A stretch of 64,000 nt of DNA from Flavobacterium sp. CF136 (GCF_000282055.1 NZ_AKJZ01000010.1:1-64000), one strand, 5' to 3'. Positions 1 through 7,724 are shown, counted from the stretch's first letter. Notes: generated by a model not told the origin, from the sequence alone. Numbers and translations: made by a program.

Positions 1-18
1 TTGTTTTATATGTTTTTT

Positions 19-105
19 CACGCAGATTTTGGCAGATTAAAGCAGATTTATTTTTTTAATAATTGATCTGCCCAAATCTGCTTTAATCTTTTTAAAATCT
101 GCGTG
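19..105. repeat. Intergenic palindromic element with inverted ends
   Basis: The ends CACGCAGATTTT (19-30) and AAAATCTGCGTG (94-105) are perfect 12-base inverted repeats. The interior holds a second inverted pair built on GCAGATTAAAGCAGAT. The whole unit could fold into a long hairpin. The CAGATTAAA motif recurs at 25083-25143, so this is probably a dispersed non-coding repeat. No ORF lies in it. Confidence 0.7.
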
Positions 106-192
106 AAATAAAAATCTTTGCGAGAAACTTTTGTGCAATTTTGTGGTAAGTAAGACTTATCAGTATCTTGCGGTCGTTAAATAAAATATATA

Positions 193-849
193 ATGAAACA
201 ATGTGTTATTTTTGATATGGATGGCGTAATCTGTCACACTAATCCACATCATGTAAAAGCTTTTGAGGTGTTTTTCGATAATTATAAAGTTCCTTATTCA
301 GAAGAAGAGTTTGAAGAACATATGTACGGAAAACATAATGGGTATATAATGTCTCATTTCTTTAAGCGTTCGGTTGTGGGAGATGAACTTAAAAAACTCG
401 AAGACGAAAAAGAATCGATATTTCGTGAGATTTATAAAGACAAAGTCGAAACAATTCCGCATTATTTGAAGTTTTTAAACCAACTGAAATCCCGTAACTT
501 TAAAACTGCTGTTGCCACCTCTGCGCCGCGAGCCAATCTCGACCTGATTATAAAGGCTCTGAAAATCGAAGACGAAATGGATTCTATGATGTCAAGCGAA
601 GACGTAAAACACCATAAACCTGATCCGGAAGTGTATCTGAAATCTGCAGAACGTGTTGGTGTTGCCCCATCTCATTGTATCGTTTTTGAGGATTCTTTTT
701 CAGGAGTTTCAGCTGCACTAAATGCAGGAATGAAAGTGGTTGGGGTGTTGAGTACGCATACAAAAGAACAACTTCCGCCATGTAATTTTTATATTAATGA
801 TTACAGCGAAATAAATGTTGAGAAGGTTTTGGAATTATTGAAAGCTTAG
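193..849 (+). CDS. HAD-superfamily phosphatase, beta-phosphoglucomutase-like
   Basis: This 218-aa soluble protein has all four HAD motifs. The nucleophile motif is FDMDGV (Asp8, Asp10), motif II is at Thr109-Ser110, the lysine motif is HKPDPE (Lys142), and the acidic motif is FEDS (Glu166-Asp167). The helical cap between motifs I and II puts it in subfamily I with sugar-phosphate phosphatases and beta-phosphoglucomutases. It resembles the 217-aa protein at 32177-32830, but it does not lie in a sugar operon, so its substrate is open. The ATG follows an A/T-rich leader. Length is normal for the family. A rho-independent terminator follows at 941-967. Confidence 0.85.
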   Translation: MKQCVIFDMDGVICHTNPHHVKAFEVFFDNYKVPYSEEEFEEHMYGKHNGYIMSHFFKRSVVGDELKKLEDEKESIFREIYKDKVETIPHYLKFLNQLKSRNFKTAVATSAPRANLDLIIKALKIEDEMDSMMSSEDVKHHKPDPEVYLKSAERVGVAPSHCIVFEDSFSGVSAALNAGMKVVGVLSTHTKEQLPPCNFYINDYSEINVEKVLELLKA

Positions 850-940
850 GTTATTTGTGAAAAGTAAAAAGAGATTTGTAAAATTTTAAATCCTATAAGA
901 AATATAAGTCCATTTAAATAAACGGGCATAATTTGAATAG

Positions 941-967
941 CCTCCAGTTTTAACTGGAGGTTTTTTT
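941..967 (+). terminator. Rho-independent terminator after HAD gene
   Basis: CCTCCAGTT and AACTGGAGG form a 9-bp stem with a very short loop, followed by seven T residues. Confidence 0.85.
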
Positions 968-1040
968 ATGTTTGAAAAGAGAATGGCTTTAGCCGAATGT
1001 TAAGCAATTCATTATTTTCAGAATAACCTAAAATTGCGTT

Positions 1041-1475
1041 TTATAAATAATCGCTGAAAATGTAAAGTTTATTTTTATTTGTCATTGCAGATTCACAAAT
1101 CTTAACTAATTCATCAAGTGCTTCTTCAGCACCACTGTTTTCTTGAACTACTTTTTCTCGGATGTTTATTAATTGGTCATTAAACTCCTTTACTCTATAA
1201 CATTCTCTTTCTTGCGCTATTGGATCATTTAAAATTGCATATTCTTCAGAATGATATTTATATATCAAACTTTCTGGATTCAGTTCTCTAAAGTTTGAGT
1301 AATAATGATCAATTATGAATTCAAATTGGTGTGTAGTTAATTCCAACTCATAAACTAAATTATTTTCATTATCTCTTTCTCTAAAGTAGATTTCATCTAA
1401 ACAAACGCTAAATGGATAAAGTTTCATCCATTTTGAAGCTAATTCTATTTTTAGAGGTAAGATTTCCAAGTTCAA
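1041..1475 (-). CDS. Hypothetical protein next to XRE regulator
   Basis: This 144-aa acidic protein is one I do not recognise. It has no signal peptide, membrane segment or clear catalytic motif, and is rich in Glu, Asn and Tyr. It lies 23 bases downstream of an XRE-type repressor on the same strand, so the two are probably co-transcribed. That arrangement is common in small accessory modules (restriction control, toxin-antitoxin, phage remnants), but nothing in the protein points to one of these. The start ATG is the first in frame after the upstream stop. Confidence 0.6.
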   Translation of the reverse strand: MNLEILPLKIELASKWMKLYPFSVCLDEIYFRERDNENNLVYELELTTHQFEFIIDHYYSNFRELNPESLIYKYHSEEYAILNDPIAQERECYRVKEFNDQLINIREKVVQENSGAEEALDELVKICESAMTNKNKLYIFSDYL

Positions 1476-1498
1476 TTAATATGAGTGAAAAATAATTT

Positions 1499-1729
1499 TT
1501 ATTTCAAAGGAAAATTAAGTAATTCTTTTGGTTCAACATCTAAAGCATTGGCGATTTTTACAAGAGTTTTTACAGTTGTATTTATTTCAGCTCTTTCTAT
1601 TCTGCCTATCTGGGTCTTAGGGATATCGCAATCATTAGCTAAATCTTGTTGAGACAAGCCTTTTTTTTCACGTAGTTGTCTAATGTGAACGCCAAGATTT
1701 GCAATAAAAGTTTCTTCTGAAATATCCAT
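1499..1729 (-). CDS. XRE-family (Cro/cI-type) HTH transcriptional regulator
   Basis: This 76-aa protein is almost entirely one HTH_3 domain. The sequence runs IRQLREKKGLSQQDLA, then a recognition helix around IPKTQIGRIER, then helices 4-5 ending in a PKELL motif. There is no effector domain, so it is a minimal repressor or control protein. It heads an operon with the unknown 144-aa protein and is divergent from the 77-aa gene at 1817. The 87-base spacer could hold a shared operator; TCACAT occurs twice there, near 1755 and 1764. Confidence 0.85.
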   Translation of the reverse strand: MDISEETFIANLGVHIRQLREKKGLSQQDLANDCDIPKTQIGRIERAEINTTVKTLVKIANALDVEPKELLNFPLK

Positions 1730-1816
1730 ATCTCAAAAGTCATAAGATTTATTTTTCACATGGTCACATATATGAGCCTAAAAGTATTATATTTGAAGAA
1801 TTAAAAAAATAAGATA

Positions 1817-2050
1817 ATGGCTATAAAACATCTCTCAAAAGAAACTGAAACCAGACTAACAGAGTTTTTTACCAATGTTATAGACCCTAAAGATATGGCT
1901 AAGACAATACGGCAAGTAAATTATATGCTGGCTTTAAACACATTGAGAGAACGCGAAACCGTACAATCTGAAATTAGGAATCTTGAAAATAGTTTTTATT
2001 GTATGAATAGATTAGCGGAAGCTTTAGATCCTTATCTGGATGTTGAGTGA
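1817..2050 (+). CDS. Hypothetical 77-aa protein
   Basis: This small, mostly helical, soluble protein is not one I recognise. A -7-like element TATATTTG lies about 25 bases before the ATG, which supports the gene being real. It is divergent from the XRE repressor and may be under its control (inference). The C-terminus is rich in aromatic and acidic residues. Confidence 0.6.
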   Translation: MAIKHLSKETETRLTEFFTNVIDPKDMAKTIRQVNYMLALNTLRERETVQSEIRNLENSFYCMNRLAEALDPYLDVE

Positions 2051-2184
2051 AGAGAGTTTACGTATCGTTCCTCTGAATGACAATATTGGGGTTACTTTGT
2101 GTTTTTATCTTTGACAAAGATTTAATGATTGCTAAAATGAATTTATATGGTTCAAAATATGGATAAAATTTGGTGAAAGCCTAA

Positions 2185-2277
2185 AAAACAAAAAAGCTTC
2201 TGAGAAACCAGAAGCTTTTTTTAGTGTGGATAACAGGACTCAAAGCTAAACGGTCTTGCGGTACCAAACCCCAAGTG
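2185..2277 (-). pseudogene. Decayed 3' half of tRNA-Leu with its terminator
   Basis: This stretch aligns with the intact tRNA-Leu(UAG) and its terminator at 3412-3499. The terminator hairpin (2192-2221) differs by one base plus a T-run change. The tRNA 3' part follows, from the acceptor strand through the T-arm and variable loop to the anticodon loop, at roughly 80 percent identity by eye. Homology stops just past the anticodon. It cannot fold as a tRNA. A tRNA 3' fragment in the same orientation downstream of the intact gene is what an integrase-mediated insertion leaves. An incomplete tandem duplication is the alternative. Confidence 0.7.
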
Positions 2278-2297
2278 AAATCCTTATTTTAGAAATG

Positions 2298-3143
2298 TTA
2301 TTTCTCACCATAAATTATAAGTGCATCTCCATCTATTATTACGTTTCCTTCAGGATATCTCTCATTAATCAAACTGTAAACTTCTTGTTTTATTTTTTCT
2401 TTCATAGCATCATCGGCATTGCTGAGAGCGGCAACAAAAGGCGCTGCAATTTCGGTCATCATGTTCCAGTAAACATCGGCTGTTCCGCAGTTTAATTTGC
2501 CAATTACTTCTTTTTCAGAAATATGTTTAAAACCAGCCTGACTAAAAATATCCATCATTAAACCAGCTCTTGCACAACGAAACATTCCTGGAGCTTCGGG
2601 CGCAGGCGGAGGTAATTGCATGTTTCGGTTAATGGTTCCGCCAACGGCAGTTACCCAGAAATTTTTCTCAGGAACATTCCAAACTGCGATTGCAATTTTG
2701 CCGCCAGGTTTTAAAACCCGAAACATTTCCTGAGCAGCCAAAAGCATATCTGGAAAAAACATAAAACCCATTCGGCAGCTAATAGCGTCGAATGTGTTGT
2801 CAGAAAAAGGAAGTTCGCTTACATCGCAGGCATGAAATTCAACATTTGATATTTCTTTTTTAATCGCATTTTCGCGGGCAATCGTGAGCATATCATATGC
2901 AAGGTCAGTAATAATTACTTTTCCGCTCGAAAGCATAGATGCAATGCTCAAACCGGGTTCACCGGTTCCTGCGGCAACATCCAGAATTACCTCTGAACCT
3001 TTAGGATTTATCAGAGCAATAATTTCATCGGCAAAAGGTTGCATAAAGTTTAGAATTTCAAAATCCCATTTTTTCCAACCGGGAGAAAATTTATTCCAGG
3101 CTGCTTTTTGCTGTTCACGTATTTCTTGAAGTTGTGGTTCCAT
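2298..3143 (-). CDS. Class I SAM-dependent methyltransferase, UbiE-like
   Basis: This 281-aa protein has a Rossmann-type methyltransferase fold. Motif I is ILDVAAGTGEPG (about 53-64). The acidic residue ending beta-2 is Asp80. A motif near HACDVSELPF gives the adenine-contacting Asp, and LKPGGKIAIAVW is the post-II strand typical of UbiE/COQ5 enzymes. The substrate cannot be read from the sequence; small-molecule methylation is likely. It is a single gene with no operon partner, lying between tRNA-Leu and the decayed tRNA copy. It may therefore have arrived as a small insertion (inference). Confidence 0.85.
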   Translation of the reverse strand: MEPQLQEIREQQKAAWNKFSPGWKKWDFEILNFMQPFADEIIALINPKGSEVILDVAAGTGEPGLSIASMLSSGKVIITDLAYDMLTIARENAIKKEISNVEFHACDVSELPFSDNTFDAISCRMGFMFFPDMLLAAQEMFRVLKPGGKIAIAVWNVPEKNFWVTAVGGTINRNMQLPPPAPEAPGMFRCARAGLMMDIFSQAGFKHISEKEVIGKLNCGTADVYWNMMTEIAAPFVAALSNADDAMKEKIKQEVYSLINERYPEGNVIIDGDALIIYGEK

Positions 3144-3408
3144 TTGGTTTGTTTTTTAAATGAAAGATTTATTTGAATTAGCAGCGTTATTAAAGTAATA
3201 ACGGTTAACTTTTATAACCGAAGCAAAATTTGGGGGAATTTGTCTCCTTGTAGGTGAATAGACGAATTTATTGTAGCGTTTTTGAGCTTATCAAAGTTAA
3301 GGAAGAATTCTTTAAAATGGTAACCGTTTTGTATTTATTTACCTGATTTGTAGTTGATTACAGTTATTTTGTTTTCGGGAAGATTTTGAAATAAAACTCA
3401 GAAGTAAC
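3144..3408. other. Gene-free spacer upstream of methyltransferase
   Basis: No ORF or RNA gene is evident. It holds one hairpin, CGTTATT/AATAACG (3185-3203), about 45 bases upstream of the methyltransferase start, which could be an operator. Otherwise I see nothing. Confidence 0.4.
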
Positions 3409-3414
3409 TAAAAC

Positions 3415-3445
3415 AAAAAAGCTTCTGAGAAATCAGAAGCTTTTT
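3415..3445 (-). terminator. Terminator of tRNA-Leu
   Basis: AAAAGCTTCTGA and TCAGAAGCTTTT form a 12-bp stem with a GAAA-type loop directly downstream of the tRNA on the minus strand, followed by T residues. A near-copy exists at 2192-2221. Confidence 0.85.
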
Positions 3446-3448
3446 CAG

Positions 3449-3530
3449 TGCGGATAATAGGACTCGAACCTACACGCCTTGCGGCACCAGATCCTAAGTC
3501 TGGCATGTCTACCAATTTCACCATATCCGC
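3449..3530 (-). tRNA. tRNA-Leu (anticodon UAG)
   Basis: On the minus strand the acceptor arms GCGGATA and TATCCGC pair. The anticodon stem CCAGA/TCTGG encloses loop CTTAGGA, giving anticodon UAG, which reads CUN leucine codons. A long variable arm is present, as expected for a class II tRNA, and the T-arm contains GGTTCGAGTCC. CCA is not encoded; the bases after the discriminator A are CTG. Confidence 0.95.
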
Positions 3531-3543
3531 GTAATTGTGGGTG

Positions 3544-3572
3544 CAAAGATAAGCATAACTTCGAATTTTCAA
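3544..3572 (-). promoter_or_regulatory. Promoter of tRNA-Leu
   Basis: On the minus strand TTG (3572-3570), an 18-base spacer and TATCTTTG (3551-3544) match the Bacteroidota pattern TTG-N17..23-TAnnTTTG. The element ends 14 bases before the tRNA 5' end. Confidence 0.7.
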
Positions 3573-3639
3573 AGCAATTTTGCAAAAAAATATTTATTCT
3601 CTTTTTTGTACTTTTGAGATTGTATAAAAAATTATTTAA

Positions 3640-5028
3640 ATGGAAAACATAAAAGCATACGTTCAACAACATAAAGATCGGTTTATCAATGAATTGATCG
3701 AATTATTAAAAATTCCGTCGGTAAGTGCCGACACTGCCTATTCGCAAGATGTAATTGATACGGCCGAAGCTGTAAAAGTAAGTTTAGAAAAAGCAGGCTG
3801 CGATTTAGTTGAAGTTTGCGATACTCCTGGTTACCCAATTATTTACGGAGAGAAAATAATTGACCCTAATTTGCCTACCGTTTTAGTTTATGGACATTAT
3901 GATGTTCAGCCGCCGGATCCAATGGAATTATGGACATCACCGCCATTTGAACCCGTTATCAAAACGACTGAAATTCACCCCGAAGGAGCTATTTTCGCCC
4001 GTGGTGCCTGTGATGACAAAGGCCAAATGTACATGCACGTAAAAGCATTGGAATATATGGTGCAAAGCAATACACTGCCTTGTAACGTAAAATTCATGAT
4101 CGAAGGAGAAGAAGAAGTTGGTTCTAAAAGTTTAGGCTGGTTCGTAGAACGCAATCAGGAAAAATTGAAAAACGATGTGATACTAATTTCGGATACCGGA
4201 ATGATTTCTAATCAACAGCCGTCAATAACAACAGGTTTACGCGGTTTGAGTTATGTTGAGGTCGAAGTTACGGGTCCAAACCGTGATTTGCATTCAGGCT
4301 TATACGGCGGAGCTGTGGCGAACCCAATTAATATTCTGGCAAAAATGATCGCTTCACTTCATGACGAAGACAATCGTATTACCATTCCGGGATTCTACGA
4401 TAAAGTTCAGGACTTATCATTAGAAGAAAGAGCCGAAATGGCCAAAGCGCCTTTCAGTTTAGAGAAATATAAAAATGCCTTAAACCTAAATGATGTCTAC
4501 GGCGAAAAAGGCTATGTAACGAACGAACGCAATTCGATTCGCCCAACATTAGACGTAAACGGAATCTGGGGCGGATATCAGGGAGAAGGAGCAAAGACGG
4601 TTATTGCGAGTAAAGCTTTTGCAAAAATCTCTATGCGTTTGGTTCCAAATCAGGATTGGGAAGAAATCACAGCACTTTTCACGAAACATTTCATCAATAT
4701 TGCCCCGGCCGGAGTTACCGTAAAAGTCACGCCACATCATGGAGGTCAGGGTTACGTAACGCCAATTGACAGTATTGGTTACAAAGCAGCAAATCTGGCG
4801 TATACCGAAACGTTTGGAGTTCCTGCAATTCCGGTTCGTTCCGGAGGAAGTATCCCGATTGTGGCATTGTTTGAAAAAGAACTGAAAAGTAAAACAATTT
4901 TGATGGGCTTTGGTTTGGACAGTGACGCTATTCACTCTCCAAACGAACATTTCGGAATCTTCAATTACTTAAAAGGAATCGAAACTATTCCGTTGTTTTA
5001 CAAGTATTTTGTAGAGCTTTCGAAGTAG
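3640..5028 (+). CDS. M20-family metallopeptidase (dipeptidase)
   Basis: This 462-aa protein is a dinuclear zinc peptidase of the M20 (CNDP/PepV-like) family. Visible metal and catalytic residues are His86 and Asp88 in GHYDVQ, bridging Asp125 in GACDDKG, catalytic Glu157-Glu158 in EGEEEVGS, and a C-terminal His near 432 in HSPNEH. The lid domain begins around HSGLYGG. There is no signal peptide, so it is a cytoplasmic enzyme cleaving dipeptides. It is monocistronic. A -7-like TACTTTTG lies at 3609-3616, 24 bases before the ATG. A terminator follows at 5081-5108. Confidence 0.9.
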   Translation: MENIKAYVQQHKDRFINELIELLKIPSVSADTAYSQDVIDTAEAVKVSLEKAGCDLVEVCDTPGYPIIYGEKIIDPNLPTVLVYGHYDVQPPDPMELWTSPPFEPVIKTTEIHPEGAIFARGACDDKGQMYMHVKALEYMVQSNTLPCNVKFMIEGEEEVGSKSLGWFVERNQEKLKNDVILISDTGMISNQQPSITTGLRGLSYVEVEVTGPNRDLHSGLYGGAVANPINILAKMIASLHDEDNRITIPGFYDKVQDLSLEERAEMAKAPFSLEKYKNALNLNDVYGEKGYVTNERNSIRPTLDVNGIWGGYQGEGAKTVIASKAFAKISMRLVPNQDWEEITALFTKHFINIAPAGVTVKVTPHHGGQGYVTPIDSIGYKAANLAYTETFGVPAIPVRSGGSIPIVALFEKELKSKTILMGFGLDSDAIHSPNEHFGIFNYLKGIETIPLFYKYFVELSK

Positions 5029-5080
5029 AAAAGTTGTCAAATCGAGCGGAGTTGAGATTCGTTCCAATTATATAAATTCA

Positions 5081-5108
5081 AAATCCGTTCAGCAATGAGC
5101 GGATTTTT
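5081..5108 (+). terminator. Terminator after M20 peptidase
   Basis: AAATCCG and CGGATTT (5100-5106) pair, closing the hairpin around an AGCAATGAG loop, followed by a T run. Confidence 0.75.
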
Positions 5109-5111
5109 TTA

Positions 5112-5227
5112 TGGGCGTTACCTTCGGCCGGGCTTTCGGCTAAATTCCCGATTAACAAAAACTACAGCTAAAATGCCTTGTTTTTCTAAATCGGGAGATA
5201 CCGCCTCTATCCCTAACGCAATCCCGG
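5112..5227. repeat. Dispersed GC-richer intergenic repeat
   Basis: This gene-free segment is richer in G+C than its surroundings. It contains GGGCGTTACC, GGGCTTTCGGC, ATTCCCG and GATACCGCCTCTATC. The ATTCCCG and CGCCTCTATC elements recur at 18133-18200, and complementary forms occur at 54381-54450. This looks like a dispersed non-coding repeat family of the genome. Confidence 0.6.
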
Positions 5228-5299
5228 GTAAATAGAACTTTCAAAGCTAAACCATCAGTGAATTAGAAACTTACAGTTTTAAAAAATTTTCAAAAAAAC

Positions 5300-5329
5300 T
5301 TGCGTATTAAAAAATTAACTCTACATTTG
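5300..5329 (+). promoter_or_regulatory. Promoter of lipoprotein/blaI-like/M56 unit
   Basis: TTG (5300-5302), a 19-base spacer and TACATTTG (5322-5329) match the Flavobacterium-type promoter exactly. The -7 element lies inside the operator dyad at 5319-5334, so a bound repressor would block initiation. Confidence 0.7.
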
Positions 5330-5356
5330 TAGAGCATAAACTATAAATGTAGAGTT
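5317..5356. promoter_or_regulatory. Probable BlaI-type operator
   Basis: Two overlapping symmetries are present. CTCTACA-TT-TGTAGAG is a dyad with 7-bp arms at 5319-5334, and its TACA/TGTA core is the half-site style of BlaI/MecI operators. In addition AACTCTACATTT (5317-5328) and AAATGTAGAGTT (5345-5356) are perfect 12-base inverted repeats. The block overlaps the promoter and ends 12 bases before the lipoprotein ATG. A BlaI-family gene is encoded about 520 bases downstream, so autoregulation is likely. Confidence 0.7.
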
Positions 5357-5368
5357 AAAAATATCAAA

Positions 5369-5791
5369 ATGCGTCAAATTTTTATATTATTATTTTGTGG
5401 AATTCTTCTTTCCGGATGCAAAAGCAAACCGATCAATCAAATGGTTGATAAGAAAAAAGAAGGAGTTTGGATTGATAATTATGAACAGGATAGTATCAAA
5501 TACAAGTCGGTTGAAAATTATAAAAATGATGAACCGGTAAAAAAATGGAAATCCTACATCAACGGAAAAATCTACAAAACCGAAAAGTATAAAAATGGAA
5601 TTTGTATCGTAAAATATTATTACAAAAACGGAAAACTGCAATCGAAAGGAAAAACAAAAATCGAAATCGATTCAAAAGAAATGCATTGGTTTTATTTTGG
5701 TGACTGGAAATTTTATTCGGATAGAGGAAAATTAACAGAGATTAAAAAATACAGCAAGGGCGAACTGATTTCGGAACAAGAAATAAAATAG
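5369..5791 (+). CDS. Lipoprotein with MORN/YwqK-like repeats
   Basis: This 140-aa protein has a lipoprotein signal with lipobox LSGC (Cys17). The rest is a series of short beta-hairpin units of the type YKNG..KY..NGK, resembling MORN or YwqK-type repeats that usually mediate protein or surface contacts. Lys-rich composition is notable. It is the first gene after the promoter/operator at 5300-5356 and is followed, 84 bases on, by a BlaI-family repressor and the M56-amidase protein. It may be a product regulated by that system or a component of it (inference). Exact function is unknown. Confidence 0.7.
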   Translation: MRQIFILLFCGILLSGCKSKPINQMVDKKKEGVWIDNYEQDSIKYKSVENYKNDEPVKKWKSYINGKIYKTEKYKNGICIVKYYYKNGKLQSKGKTKIEIDSKEMHWFYFGDWKFYSDRGKLTEIKKYSKGELISEQEIK

Positions 5792-5792
5792 T

Positions 5793-5815
5793 AGAGACGC
5801 ACCGCAGTGCGTCTA
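5793..5815. repeat. GACGCAC palindrome
   Basis: AGACGCAC and GTGCGTCT form an 8-bp inverted repeat. Two further copies of the same palindrome lie at 25158-25179 and 25199-25221. It lies in the short spacer between the lipoprotein gene and the BlaI-like gene and could act as a weak attenuator. Confidence 0.7.
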
Positions 5816-5875
5816 AATAATAATCATTTAAAAATCTTAGAGTCTTAACAACTCAGAACCTTAAACCTTAAATAA

Positions 5876-6247
5876 ATGCAATTATCAAATTCAGAAGAAC
5901 AATTAATGGAGCATCTTTGGACGCTTGAAAAAGCCTTCATGAAAGATTTGCTCGAAGCTTATCCGGAACCAAAGCCTGCAACAACAACCGTTGCAACGCT
6001 TTTAAAAAGAATGATCGACAAGAAATTCGTGGCTTATAATGAATTCGGTAATTCACGCGAATATTATCCGCTGGTTAAAAAAACAGTTTATTTCTCTAAA
6101 CATGTAAATGGATTAATAAGTAACTTTTTTAATAACTCGGCATCCCAGTTTGCTTCGTTTTTTACCACCGAAACTAATTTATCAGCATCGGAATTAGAAG
6201 AACTCAAAACAATAATAGACAGTGAAATTCAAAAAAGGAAAAAATGA
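5876..6247 (+). CDS. BlaI/MecI/CopY-family transcriptional repressor
   Basis: This 123-aa protein has a winged-helix N-terminal half (about 3-70), beginning NSEEQLMEHLW and with TTTVATLLKRMIDKKFV as recognition helix and wing. Its C-terminal half is a helical dimerisation region. Family members repress by dimer binding and are inactivated by proteolysis driven by a cognate M56 membrane peptidase. Its stop overlaps the M56 start by four bases (ATGA), so the pair is translationally coupled. The operator at 5317-5356 upstream of the lipoprotein gene is its likely target. Confidence 0.9.
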   Translation: MQLSNSEEQLMEHLWTLEKAFMKDLLEAYPEPKPATTTVATLLKRMIDKKFVAYNEFGNSREYYPLVKKTVYFSKHVNGLISNFFNNSASQFASFFTTETNLSASELEELKTIIDSEIQKRKK

Positions 6248-7659
6248 TTGACTTTTTAATAAAATCGACAGTTAGCTTAAGTGTTTTTTTGGTTGTATAC
6301 CATCTGCTCTTAGAAAAAGAAAAAATGTTTCGCTTCAACAGGTATTTTCTATTAGTCAGTTTATTGTTTTCAATAACTGTTCCGTTTATATCTTTTGAAA
6401 TCCAACAAAATATTCCAGTTACATACAATAACATAATACCACAACAGACTATAACGACAGATACCCATCCGATTCAAACAGAAACAGGCATAAGCTCTGA
6501 AGAACAAACCAATTATTGGCTTCCATTTTTATGGATAACTTATATAGTAATTACTTTAATACTAAGCTATCGGTTTATCCAAAATATTTATATAATCACG
6601 TCCAAGACTAAAGTGTCTAAAATCATTGTGTATCAAAATATAAGAATGGTTTTACTCTCAGAAGAAACTTTACCTTATTCTTTTTGGAATTCCATTTACA
6701 TAAATCAAAATGATTTTAAAAATCGACAAATAGAACAAGAATTGTTTACGCATGAAATTGCCCATGTAAAGCAAAAACATACTCTTGATGTGATTTTTAT
6801 AGAAATTTTGAAAACATTATTTTGGTTCAATCCTATTTTTATTTTTTACAAAAAAGCTATTCAGCTTAATCATGAATTTTTGGCAGATGAAAATGTAATA
6901 TCTACACATCATGATGTCTCTTTTTATCAAAACCTTTTATTAAACAAAGTAAGTACCTCCCAACCTTTTTTATTAACCAGTAATTTAAATTTTTTAACAA
7001 CAAAAAAACGACTTATCATGATGACAAAAATCACTTCAAAAACAAGAGCTCTAATAATGCAATCTTTAGCTGTTTTGGGCCTTTTAACAATCTTTTTATC
7101 ATTTGCTTTCAAACCATTACCATTGAGCAACAAAAAAACTATAGTAATTGATGCTGGACACGGAGGAAAAGATATTGGAGCACAAATTAGTGCCGAGCAA
7201 GAAAAGAAAATTGTAGAAAATATTGCAAATAAAATAAACTTACTGAATGGTAAAGATGACATTGAAATTATTTTGCTTAGAAAAGACGATAGTTTTATTG
7301 AATTAAGTGAAAGAGTATCGAAAATAAACAAAATAAACCCGAGCTTAGTAATTTCTTTACATGTAAATACTTCAAAAAATCTGAATGAAAATGGAGTAAA
7401 TGCTTATGTTTCAAAACAAAATGGTTTTTATGAAAAATCGAAGGAAAGTGCTAAAAATTTAGTTGATAAAATCTCAAACGAAAAACTTGCTAGAGGAGAG
7501 GTTAAAGATGCAAACTATTTTGTGCTCAAAAACTCAAAATGCCCTGCATTATTAGTAGAAATTGGCTATTTATCAAATGAAAATGACAGAACTTATCTGA
7601 TTAGCGAAAATGGACAAAATGAAATTGCAAATAAAATAGTTGAATTCATAAAAATATAA
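6244..7659 (+). CDS. M56 sensor metallopeptidase fused to N-acetylmuramoyl-L-alanine amidase
   Basis: This 471-aa protein joins two enzymes. Residues 1-290 form a BlaR1/MecR1-type M56 peptidase with membrane segments near 3-23, 34-50, 93-113 and 272-290, the zinc motif HEIAH (170-174) and a downstream HEFLADE (210-216). Residues about 298-471 form an Amidase_3 domain: DAGHGG with zinc ligand His306, a Glu-rich helix near 320, SLHVN with His373, and catalytic Glu439 in LLVEIGY. All expected catalytic residues of both domains appear present. In BlaR1 the position after the last membrane segment carries the external beta-lactam sensor, so here a peptidoglycan amidase fold takes that place. It is coupled to the BlaI-like gene. 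I infer that it senses cell-wall fragments or hydrolyses muropeptides to trigger derepression. Confidence 0.85.
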   Translation: MIDFLIKSTVSLSVFLVVYHLLLEKEKMFRFNRYFLLVSLLFSITVPFISFEIQQNIPVTYNNIIPQQTITTDTHPIQTETGISSEEQTNYWLPFLWITYIVITLILSYRFIQNIYIITSKTKVSKIIVYQNIRMVLLSEETLPYSFWNSIYINQNDFKNRQIEQELFTHEIAHVKQKHTLDVIFIEILKTLFWFNPIFIFYKKAIQLNHEFLADENVISTHHDVSFYQNLLLNKVSTSQPFLLTSNLNFLTTKKRLIMMTKITSKTRALIMQSLAVLGLLTIFLSFAFKPLPLSNKKTIVIDAGHGGKDIGAQISAEQEKKIVENIANKINLLNGKDDIEIILLRKDDSFIELSERVSKINKINPSLVISLHVNTSKNLNENGVNAYVSKQNGFYEKSKESAKNLVDKISNEKLARGEVKDANYFVLKNSKCPALLVEIGYLSNENDRTYLISENGQNEIANKIVEFIKI

Positions 7660-7724
7660 ATGTCTACCAAGACACCTATTAACTATTCAATCAGCCAATT
7701 AAATACTTTAATAAAAAAATAAAA

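Noticed and set aside
3445..3672. 75-aa minus-strand open frame
   Set aside because: It runs through tRNA-Leu and its terminator and into the M20 gene start; the RNA gene explains it.
4549..4950. 133-aa minus-strand open frame inside the M20 gene
   Set aside because: The M20 metal motifs fix the coding strand; this is a shadow frame.
6927..7331. 134-aa minus-strand open frame inside the M56-amidase gene
   Set aside because: It is antisense to well-supported catalytic motifs.
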